From contig OZ244836.1 of NCBI GenBank assembly GCA_965220645.1, positions 248,001-312,000 of the forward strand: a DNA stretch of 64,000 nt, in the 5' to 3' direction. Source of the stretch: Aldehydirespirator sp965220645. GTDB lineage: Bacteria > Actinomycetota > Acidimicrobiia > Acidimicrobiales > Aldehydirespiratoraceae. A program made the translations under genes and the position numbers. The notes below the pieces were generated by a model. That model made no database searches and had not been told where the DNA came from. It saw only the letters and a list, made by a program, of their open reading frames with translations. This document shows positions 57,883-64,000 of the stretch, piece after piece (positions within the stretch are counted from its first letter, which is position 1; every line of letters begins with the position of its first letter).

Positions 57883-59490
57883 ATGAATGGAGCCGAGATC
57901 GTCGCCGAGGCACTCGTCAGGTCGGGTGTCGACACACTGTTCGGCATCCCTGGCCTGTACAACATGGCGTTGTTCGATGCGGCGCGACGACACCCCGGGA
58001 TCGATGTCGTTGCCGTCCGTCACGAGCAGGGTGCGACGTTCATGGCCGACGGCTATGGACGGGCGACGGGCAGGCCCGCGGCGGTGTCACTGCTCCCCGG
58101 GTGCGGTGTCACCAACGGACTCACCGGAATCCTCCAGGCGAGCAGCTGTTCGGTTCCGATGGTCGTGCTTGCAGCGCAGATCGTCTCCTCGGACATCGAC
58201 CGCGAGCAGGGCCATCTCCACGAGCTGACGGGTCAGACCGCCACACTCGCCGGCATGTGCAAGACAACCCACCGACCCCGAACCACCGATGATCTTGCCG
58301 CGCAGGTACAACACGCAGTCGTCGACGCCCAGACCGGACGCCCCCGCCCTGTGCAGGTCGAACTCCCGGTCGACGTGCTCCAACTGTCGGCCGACGTTGA
58401 CTTCGGTGCGGCAGCGGATCCGGCCGCACCCGCGATCGATTCGACCCAGATCGGGGCCATCGCGGCCGAGCTCTCATCGGCCGCGCATCCGCTGCTGTAC
58501 GCCGGAGGTGGCGTGAACACTGCACGCGCCAACAATGAACTTCGTCGACTTGCCGAGCTGCTCAGCGCTCCAGTGCTCGTCACCGGCAACGGTGCCGGCG
58601 CACTGTCCAGCGACCACGAACTCTTTGCTGGCGTTCCCTGGGTTGCCGCCGGATCGATAGAACCGCTTGTCGACTCGTGTGATGCGTTCTTGGCTGTCGG
58701 GACCCGCTTCGACCCGGCGATGTGCAACATGTGGGACCTACCGTTGCCTGAGCTGACGGTGCGCATCGACATCGACGCCAACGAGTTGACACGAAACATT
58801 GAGATGGCGCACCTCGTACATGCCGATGCACGCGACGCGCTGGGTGCACTAGCTGATGCCGTGGCTGTGATCGGCCACGCTGCATCGGGTCCGTCGGGTG
58901 GCCTTGCCTCCGCCCTGTCGGACTATCGGGCTCACCAGTCGTCGCTCGTCGGCGAGGCGGCGCCGTGGATGCATGCGCTTCGCAGCGCGCTTCACGACGA
59001 GGACATCGTTGTCGCCGACATGTGTCTGATGTGGGCCGACATGTTGCACCGTTTCCCGGTTCGAGAGCCCGATACCGTCATGTTCCCGTGGAGCCTCGGC
59101 ACCCTCGGGTATGGCGTGCCCGCCGCCATCGGCGCCAAGCTCGCCAGTCCCAAGAAACAAGTCGTATCCGTTGTTGGCGACGGCGCCTTTCTCTTCGCCG
59201 GAGCAGAACTCGCAGTCGCGGTCGAGCGACGCCTGTCGATCCCATTCATCGTCAGCAACAACAACGCGTACGGCATGATCCGCATGCAGCAGATCGCAGA
59301 GTTCGGCTCACCCAGCGCGGTAGATCTCGTCAATCCGGACTTCGTCATGTTGGGAGAGGCATATGGCGCGTCGGCCTGCCGGCTCGACACGCCCGAGGAA
59401 TTGCAGCTCGAGCTCAAGCGGGCCTTCGACCGCGACGTCCCAACGCTGATAGAGATCCCGTGGCGATCCGAGTTCACGGTGGCTCGCTGA
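57883..59490 (+). CDS. Thiamine diphosphate-dependent enzyme (acetolactate synthase-like)
   Basis: 535-aa ThDP enzyme. The N-terminal domain has the catalytic Glu48 (VRHEQGATFMADGYGR), the middle domain follows, and the C-terminal ThDP motif is VGDGAFLFAG...NNNAYG. It belongs to the broad ALS/benzoylformate decarboxylase/oxalyl-CoA decarboxylase group, acting on a 2-keto acid. No small ALS subunit is present, so valine synthesis is unlikely. It is divergent from the flavoprotein gene. ATG at 57883 is used because it precedes the conserved MNGAEIVAEAL. Confidence 0.85.
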   Translation: MNGAEIVAEALVRSGVDTLFGIPGLYNMALFDAARRHPGIDVVAVRHEQGATFMADGYGRATGRPAAVSLLPGCGVTNGLTGILQASSCSVPMVVLAAQIVSSDIDREQGHLHELTGQTATLAGMCKTTHRPRTTDDLAAQVQHAVVDAQTGRPRPVQVELPVDVLQLSADVDFGAAADPAAPAIDSTQIGAIAAELSSAAHPLLYAGGGVNTARANNELRRLAELLSAPVLVTGNGAGALSSDHELFAGVPWVAAGSIEPLVDSCDAFLAVGTRFDPAMCNMWDLPLPELTVRIDIDANELTRNIEMAHLVHADARDALGALADAVAVIGHAASGPSGGLASALSDYRAHQSSLVGEAAPWMHALRSALHDEDIVVADMCLMWADMLHRFPVREPDTVMFPWSLGTLGYGVPAAIGAKLASPKKQVVSVVGDGAFLFAGAELAVAVERRLSIPFIVSNNNAYGMIRMQQIAEFGSPSAVDLVNPDFVMLGEAYGASACRLDTPEELQLELKRAFDRDVPTLIEIPWRSEFTVAR

Positions 59491-59604
59491 GCACCGAATT
59501 CGGAGCGACGCCGTGGAGGCCGTCCATCGAGCCGCCTCGACGAGGCACCGATCCACGCCCGAACCGGTTGCCCGATCGCGCCGGGTGAGCGGCCCGAGCG
59601 AGCC

Positions 59605-59610
59605 TAGGAT
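59605..59610 (+). promoter_or_regulatory. Putative -10 element before the leader ORF
   Basis: TAGGAT ends 7 nt before the ATG at 59618, the spacing of a leaderless transcript. Confidence 0.4.
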
Positions 59611-59617
59611 GGGCCCG

Positions 59618-59644
59618 ATGGCCCTGACCGAGAGCCGACTATGA
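59618..59644 (+). CDS. Eight-codon leader ORF coupled to the regulator gene
   Basis: ATG GCC CTG ACC GAG AGC CGA CTA TGA encodes MALTESRL. Its TGA overlaps the start of the XRE-cupin gene (ATGA). With the TAGGAT box at 59605 it would be translated leaderless and hand ribosomes to the regulator. It may simply be a coupling device, or it could sense translation. Confidence 0.4.
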   Translation: MALTESRL

Positions 59645-60240
59645 GCCACGCCTTCGAATCGTCAGGAGCGCCCACGCTTGGTGAGCAGATGCGCAAGGAG
59701 CGCAAGGCACAGGGCAAGACGCTCCAGACTGTGGCCGACGCGTGCGAGATCTCGGTCTCGTTCCTGTCACAGATCGAGCGCGACCATGCGCAGCCGTCGG
59801 TTGCGACGTTGCATCGGTTGGCGGAGTACCTCGGCCAACCGCTGTCGGGCTTCTTCGACGGCGCGTCGATCACCGATCGCCATCAGGCAACCGAGGATCA
59901 CGCGCTGATCGTCCGCAGCGATCGGCGACTCACGGTCACGTTCCCGGGTTCGGGCATCCGAAACGAGCTCCTCACCCCCGACCTCAAGCGCGCGATCCAG
60001 TTCATCTGGGTGGTCATCCCGCCCGGTGAGGGGACTGGCGACGAGCCGCTCGTTCACGAGGGCGAGGAGTGCGGCGTCGTGATCCAGGGCCAGGTCGAGA
60101 TCTGGATCGGTGAGGACCAGCACGAGATTCTCGGTCCGGGCGATTCGATCTATCAGAAGAGCACGATCCCACACCGCAGTCGCAACATCAGCGACGTGGA
60201 CGCAATCATCGTCACGGCGATCACACCGCCGTCGCTGTGA
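59641..60240 (+). CDS. XRE-family regulator with C-terminal cupin domain
   Basis: 199-aa regulator. The helix-turn-helix spans about residues 13-68 (TLQTVADACEISVSFLSQIE), and a cupin domain follows with VHEGEECGVVIQGQVEIWIG and PGDSIYQKSTIPHR. Such proteins sense a small ligand in the cupin and control catabolic or detoxification genes. It is the first full gene of an operon with the 38-aa ORF and the M20D amidohydrolase. Confidence 0.9.
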   Translation: MSHAFESSGAPTLGEQMRKERKAQGKTLQTVADACEISVSFLSQIERDHAQPSVATLHRLAEYLGQPLSGFFDGASITDRHQATEDHALIVRSDRRLTVTFPGSGIRNELLTPDLKRAIQFIWVVIPPGEGTGDEPLVHEGEECGVVIQGQVEIWIGEDQHEILGPGDSIYQKSTIPHRSRNISDVDAIIVTAITPPSL

Positions 60241-60353
60241 CGGCGGCCGCCGGCCTGGGTCTCGAGGAGCAGCCCACCGATGCCGAATCCACTCTGTCGG
60301 GCGTTGAGAAAGCCGGGCTTCAAGTCATCCATCGACGAACGGAGGATGCATGA
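60237..60353 (+). CDS. 38-residue ORF coupled on both sides
   Basis: GTG at 60237 overlaps the regulator stop (GTGA), and the TGA at 60351-60353 overlaps the amidohydrolase ATG (ATGA). The product begins MTAAAGLGLEEQPTDAE and ends VIHRRTEDA: soluble, acidic, with no known motif. Its boundaries match both neighbours exactly, which argues for real translation. It might instead be a remnant of a larger gene. Confidence 0.5.
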   Translation: MTAAAGLGLEEQPTDAESTLSGVEKAGLQVIHRRTEDA

Positions 60354-61570
60354 CACGCGAGCCGATCGACGTGTCGGCCTACTTCGCTCAACGGCACGCG
60401 CAGATGGTGGAGTGGCGACATCACCTGCACAGGATTCCCGAGCTGGCGTTCACCGAGCACAAGACGGCTCGCTTCGTCGCCGACCGCCTCGCTTCGTGGG
60501 GGATGGAGGTGCACACGGGCCTCGCCGGCACCGGGGTCGTAGGGGTCGTGGGGTGCGGCGACGGGCCGAGCATCGGATTGCGGGCGGACATGGACGCGCT
60601 GCCGATCGAGGAACCGACCGACGCCGAGCCGCAGTCCGAGCATCCCGGCGTCATGCACGCCTGCGGGCACGACGCCCACACGACCATGCTCTTGGGCGCG
60701 GCTCGCTACTTCACTGATCATCCTCCGGCTCGGGGCCGGGTGGTGCTGATCTTCCAGCCTGCCGAGGAGGGCGGGGGAGGGGCGGCCGCGATGATCCGCG
60801 ACGGACTCTTCGAGCGTCTTCCGGTCGACGCTGTGTTCGGTCTCCACAATGTTCCCGTCGAGCCCGGCGGGCTCGACATTCCCGCTGGCACGATCGCCAC
60901 CCGAGCCGGCCCCGTCCTGGCCGCGTTCGACTCCTTCGACATCGTGGTCAGCGGAACGGGCGGGCACAGTTCGACGCCTCACCAGTCGGAGAATCCGATC
61001 CTTGTCGCCGGCGAGATCACGGTCGCGCTCCACACCATCATCGGCTGCGATATCAGTCCGTTCGACGAAGCCACACTCGCCGTCTGCGCGCTCCATTCGG
61101 GCGAGTCCTACAACGTGGTGCCCGACAGGGCAGAACTCAAGGGATCGGTCCGGTACTTCGACGCCCAAGTTGGTGAGCGGATCAGGGAACGGATCCGGAC
61201 CGTGGCCAGCGCAGCCGGCTACGCCCGCGACATCACCGTCACCGTCGACGTGCAGGAGTGCTGCCCCGTGACGATCAATGACGCCGGCGCCGCCGACATC
61301 GCAGCACGGGCGGCCGCCGCCGCCACTCGCAAGCAGGTGCCGACCTTCGACCCGTTCATGGGTTCGGAGGACTTCTCCATCCTCGCCACCGGGCGCCCGG
61401 GGGCAATGTCGGTTCTCGGCATCGGCGACGAGTCGGGACCGATCCACTCCCCGAGCTACCGATTCAACGATGATGTGCTCCCCGCCGGCGCTGAGTTCTG
61501 GGTGCGACTCGTCGAGGTGGCCACCGAGCCCGTGACAGAGCAAGAACCTCCAGGGGGCTACCAGCCATGA
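60350..61570 (+). CDS. M20D amidohydrolase (hippurate hydrolase-like)
   Basis: 406-aa dimetallo-amidohydrolase with intact ligands: GLRADMDALPI, MHACGHDAHTTMLLGAA, FQPAEEGGGG and the dimerisation/active-site GTGGHSSTPH; GSEDFS is near the end. It hydrolyses N-acyl amino acids or similar amides. This is the active counterpart to the ligand-poor M20 homologue at 36005. GGAGG lies just upstream of the ATG. Confidence 0.92.
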   Translation: MTREPIDVSAYFAQRHAQMVEWRHHLHRIPELAFTEHKTARFVADRLASWGMEVHTGLAGTGVVGVVGCGDGPSIGLRADMDALPIEEPTDAEPQSEHPGVMHACGHDAHTTMLLGAARYFTDHPPARGRVVLIFQPAEEGGGGAAAMIRDGLFERLPVDAVFGLHNVPVEPGGLDIPAGTIATRAGPVLAAFDSFDIVVSGTGGHSSTPHQSENPILVAGEITVALHTIIGCDISPFDEATLAVCALHSGESYNVVPDRAELKGSVRYFDAQVGERIRERIRTVASAAGYARDITVTVDVQECCPVTINDAGAADIAARAAAAATRKQVPTFDPFMGSEDFSILATGRPGAMSVLGIGDESGPIHSPSYRFNDDVLPAGAEFWVRLVEVATEPVTEQEPPGGYQP

Positions 61571-61741
61571 CCGTACAGGCCGTCCCCGCCGACTACGGCC
61601 GCGTTGTCTACCGAGTATCGGGAGGCAACGGGCCCCGGTGGTCTTCATCCACGGCAACTCATCGTCGAGCAGCACGTGGGCGCCGCAGCTCGACAGCGCG
61701 GTCGGCTCGACCGATCGCTGCATCGCCTGGCGCGGGCGCCC
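61567..61741 (+). pseudogene. Frameshifted, truncated alpha/beta-hydrolase remnant
   Basis: An ATG overlapping the amidohydrolase stop (ATGA) opens MTVQAVPADYGRVVYRVSGG. After a frame change near 61632-61638 the other frame continues VVFIHGNSSSSSTWAPQLDS and RCIAW, the oxyanion-loop region of alpha/beta-hydrolases. Then it breaks off at the end of the convergent amidase gene. One base missing in GGCCCCGG would explain the frame change, and a deletion explains the lost C-terminal 200 or so residues. Confidence 0.65.
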
Positions 61742-63106
61742 CTACACGCGGGGAGCCTGGGCATGATGGTCGGTCCGCTGCTGGAAGGCCTCGCCCACCG
61801 CGGCGAGGGTGCGCTCGGTGAAGGGCCTTCCGATGATCTGGAAGCCGATGGGCAGCCCGTCGGCGGCGAAGCCACCGGGCAGGGCGATCGCGGGCAGACC
61901 CGCGCCGTTCACCGGGAACGTGAACTGGGTGGTCGCCGGGATCAGGGGGATCCCGCCGAGTTCGACCGCGCCGTGGTCGAGCACCTGGTTGGGGTTGACC
62001 GGCGCCACGATCAAGTCGACGCGCTGGTCGTTGAAGACGTCGAGGTAAGCGCGCTGGAAGGACACCCGCTGGGCCTGGGCGGCGGCCAGGGCGGTGCCCG
62101 GTATGGCGGCGCCCGATTCCATGATCGTCCGGGGCTCCTCGCCGATCAGCTCGTTGCTGGAGGCCCGCAGCTCCTCCAGGAGGGCAGCCGATTCGGCGAA
62201 GACGATGGCGGCGCCCGCGTCGAAGTGATCCGCGGTGTTGGGCACCCGAACGGTGCGCACTTCGGCAACGACCAGTCCGAGGACGTCGACCGCCTCGTCC
62301 AGGACCGCGCGCACCTCGGGGTCGGTGTCGAAGCCGTCGAAGAAGCCTTCTTCGGGAACGCCCAGCACCCGGGCCTCGGGCGCTTCAGCGGGCGCGAGCG
62401 GCATCTTGGTCGAGTACGGATCCAGCCGGGAGGATCCCGCGATGACTTCGAGCAGTACCCGGCAGTCCGCGGCGGTGCGGGCCATCGGGCCGACGGTGTC
62501 GTAGGTCCACGAGATCAGGTGGACGCCATCTCGGGGCACCGCGCCCCGGGTGGTCTTGATTCCCGTGGTCCCGCAGCAATTGGACGGGATCCGGACCGAT
62601 CCGCCGGTGTCGGTCCCGAGTGCACCGAACACCTGCCGTGCCGCCAGGCTGGCGGCGCTGCCTCCTGAGGATCCGCCGGTCATCCGCCTCGGGTTCCAGG
62701 GATTGTGCGACGCGGGGCACGACACCCCGTAGGCCAGTTCGTGGGTGTTGGTCTTGCCGACTATGACCGCTCCGGCGTCGCGCAGGCGGCTGACCACAGT
62801 CGCGTCGGTGTCGGGCGTGAAGCCCTTGAGGGCGTCGCAGTTGGCTTCGGTGGCGACACCCCGGGTGAAGAAGAGGTCCTTGAGCGCCACCGGGACTCCG
62901 TGCAGGGGTCCTCGCACCTCGCCCCGGTCGAGACGAGCCGCATCCGCTCGGGCCGCGTCCGCCTGGACCGATGCGAACGCCCCGACCGTCCGCTCGGTCT
63001 GCTCGATCCGAGCCAGGGATGCCTCCAGGAGTTCGGAGGCGGTCACTGTCTTGGACCTCACCGCGGCGGCGGCTTCGGTGAGACTCATCTGTGTCAAGTC
63101 GGTCAT
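61742..63106 (-). CDS. Amidase-signature family amidase
   Basis: 454-aa amidase (GatA/AtzF-like fold). The catalytic Lys76 (PVALKDLF), cis-Ser146 (GGSSGGS) and nucleophile Ser170 (TDTGGSVRIPS) are all present. It hydrolyses an amide to an acid and ammonia. No GatB or GatC gene is near, so it is not the tRNA amidotransferase. It may act downstream of the adjacent Liv-type importer. Confidence 0.9.
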   Translation of the reverse strand: MTDLTQMSLTEAAAAVRSKTVTASELLEASLARIEQTERTVGAFASVQADAARADAARLDRGEVRGPLHGVPVALKDLFFTRGVATEANCDALKGFTPDTDATVVSRLRDAGAVIVGKTNTHELAYGVSCPASHNPWNPRRMTGGSSGGSAASLAARQVFGALGTDTGGSVRIPSNCCGTTGIKTTRGAVPRDGVHLISWTYDTVGPMARTAADCRVLLEVIAGSSRLDPYSTKMPLAPAEAPEARVLGVPEEGFFDGFDTDPEVRAVLDEAVDVLGLVVAEVRTVRVPNTADHFDAGAAIVFAESAALLEELRASSNELIGEEPRTIMESGAAIPGTALAAAQAQRVSFQRAYLDVFNDQRVDLIVAPVNPNQVLDHGAVELGGIPLIPATTQFTFPVNGAGLPAIALPGGFAADGLPIGFQIIGRPFTERTLAAVGEAFQQRTDHHAQAPRV

Positions 63107-63125
63107 GGGATTCCTGCCTTTCTTC

Positions 63126-63815
63126 TCAGATCGCCAGCCGTCGGTCGACTCGGGAGGCGAGACCGGGGTCGGCCGCGGATCCGCTGTCGACGACCTCGCC
63201 CTTCTCGAGAACGATGAACCGGTCGGCGAGCCTTCTGGCCAGCTCCAGGTGCTGCTCGATGAGCAGCACGCCCCGACCGGCGTCCCTCGCCGACTCGATG
63301 TGATCGCCTAGTAGGGCGACGTTGGAGGGCTGCAGGCCCTCGGTCGGCTCGTCCATCACCAGCAGCGGAGCGGCAGTGGCCAGCGCGATGGCTGCGGCGA
63401 GCATCTTCTGCTCGCCGCCCGACAGCGTCCCGGCCCGCTGGGATCCTCGCCCCGACAGCGCGGCGCCGAACATGGAGAGCACCCGATCGTGGCTCTCGGA
63501 ACCGAAGCCGTGGAGACGGAGGTTGTCGCTGACCGACAGGTCCCCGAACAGGGCCCGCTCCTGGAAGGTGGCACGAAGCCCGGCGCGAGCCCGCCTCGAC
63601 GGCGGCAACCGCGTTATGTCGACGCCATCCAGCAGCAGGTGGCCTCCCGTGGCCCGCAGCCCCCCGAGCAAGGTCTTCACCAGCGTCGTCTTGCCCGCTC
63701 CGTTGCGGCCGACCACCGCAACGATCTCACCGCTCGACACCGCGAGGCTCACGCCGTGAAGCACCGGCACCGTGCCGTACCCGGAGCGCAGGTCCGCGAC
63801 CTCCAGGCGGGTCAC
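63126..63815 (-). CDS. Branched-chain amino acid-type ABC transporter ATPase (LivF-like)
   Basis: 229-aa ATPase: Walker A GRNGAGKTT, signature LSGGEQKML and Walker B LLVMDEPTEGL, the last typical of LivF. GTG at 63815 overlaps the upstream LivG-like stop (GTGA). The gene lies 19 nt upstream of the amidase gene on the same strand, so importer and amidase may be one operon. Confidence 0.92.
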   Translation of the reverse strand: MTRLEVADLRSGYGTVPVLHGVSLAVSSGEIVAVVGRNGAGKTTLVKTLLGGLRATGGHLLLDGVDITRLPPSRRARAGLRATFQERALFGDLSVSDNLRLHGFGSESHDRVLSMFGAALSGRGSQRAGTLSGGEQKMLAAAIALATAAPLLVMDEPTEGLQPSNVALLGDHIESARDAGRGVLLIEQHLELARRLADRFIVLEKGEVVDSGSAADPGLASRVDRRLAI

Positions 63816-64000
63816 TGTGCGACTCCCCCGTAAACGGCGATGACCTCGGGGGCGTTCTCGACTTCGGCCACGGTGCCGTCGGCCAGCACAGAGCCCCGAG
63901 CGAGCACGGTCACCCGATCGGCGACGGCGCGGATGAAGGCCATGTCGTGCTCGACGATCAGGATCGGCAGGCGGTAGTCGCGGTGAAGCTCTCGCAGGAG
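63812..64000 (-). CDS. LivG-like ABC transporter ATPase, C-terminal part
   Basis: The last 62 codons of an ATPase whose start lies beyond the window. Seen: LILIVEHDM (after Walker B, with the switch His), FIRAVADRVTVLARGSVLADG and a C-terminal EVIAVYGG, typical of LivG. It overlaps the LivF-like gene by GTGA. Confidence 0.88.
   Translation of the reverse strand, partial: LLRELHRDYRLPILIVEHDMAFIRAVADRVTVLARGSVLADGTVAEVENAPEVIAVYGGVAQ

Noticed and set aside
57883..59490. ilvB (biosynthetic acetolactate synthase)
   Set aside because: No small subunit and a catabolic neighbourhood; only the ThDP superfamily can be claimed.

Overview
The window is about 64 kb of GC-rich actinobacterial chromosome. 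The evidence is an HspR-type heat-shock operon (dnaK-grpE-dnaJ-hspR-clpB), a clpS-DUF2017 pair, actinobacterial cytochrome oxidase genes, frequent GTG starts with GTGA/ATGA overlaps, and apparently leaderless genes. An uncultured member of class Acidimicrobiia is my best guess. That is inference, because no rRNA gene is present.

Layout. 0-0.8 kb: the end of an FAD-dependent monooxygenase gene and an OsmC-like gene. 0.9-11.2 kb: a large aerobic respiration locus. Reading on the minus strand it runs ctaB, then a three-gene module with a subunit I-like protein that has lost most heme/copper ligands, a subunit III-like protein and a membrane protein of unknown role, then ctaC (with fused cytochrome c), ctaD, ctaE, a subunit IV gene and ctaG. 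The heme A synthase gene ctaA is divergent and is followed by clpS and a DUF2017 gene. 12.0-12.75 kb: a truncated GPP34/GOLPH3 gene and tRNAs Glu, Asp and Phe. 12.8-21 kb: cytochrome P450, ilvD, an ACT-domain malic enzyme, a small orphan protein, purB and purA. 21-27.8 kb: the heat-shock operon with a degenerate HAIR operator. 27.9-30.9 kb: gpmA and a FadF-like membrane Fe-S oxidoreductase.

30.9-46.3 kb: a catabolic locus. On the minus strand a tightly overlapped operon encodes a three-subunit molybdenum hydroxylase, a Rieske oxygenase alpha subunit, two meta-cleavage-product-type hydrolases, a 38-residue membrane protein, an M20-like protein lacking most metal ligands, a class III extradiol dioxygenase, an alpha/beta-hydrolase lacking the usual nucleophile, an acyl-CoA synthetase and, after a gap, a 2-oxopent-4-enoate-type hydratase. 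Divergent from it are a two-subunit ADP-forming acyl-CoA synthetase and a PaaX-type repressor. The divergent promoter carries a perfect 7-7-7 inverted repeat. Together this looks like hydroxylation, dioxygenation, meta-cleavage and CoA activation of an aromatic or N-heteroaromatic compound. The substrate cannot be read from the sequence.

46.4-64 kb: a second accessory block. It holds a LarA-like protein with a HisC-like aminotransferase, a complete Dpp/Opp-type ABC importer co-transcribed with a small protein, a nitrilase-family amidohydrolase and a phytoene-desaturase-like flavoprotein, and then a divergent ThDP enzyme. Next come an XRE-cupin regulator with a tiny leader ORF, a coupled 38-residue ORF and an M20D amidohydrolase, followed by a frameshifted hydrolase remnant, an amidase and the start of a Liv-type ABC cluster. 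The content suggests uptake and hydrolysis of an amide- or peptide-like nitrogen compound.

A short dispersed repeat with five copies sits between genes across the window. No rRNA, CRISPR array, transposase or integrase was seen.
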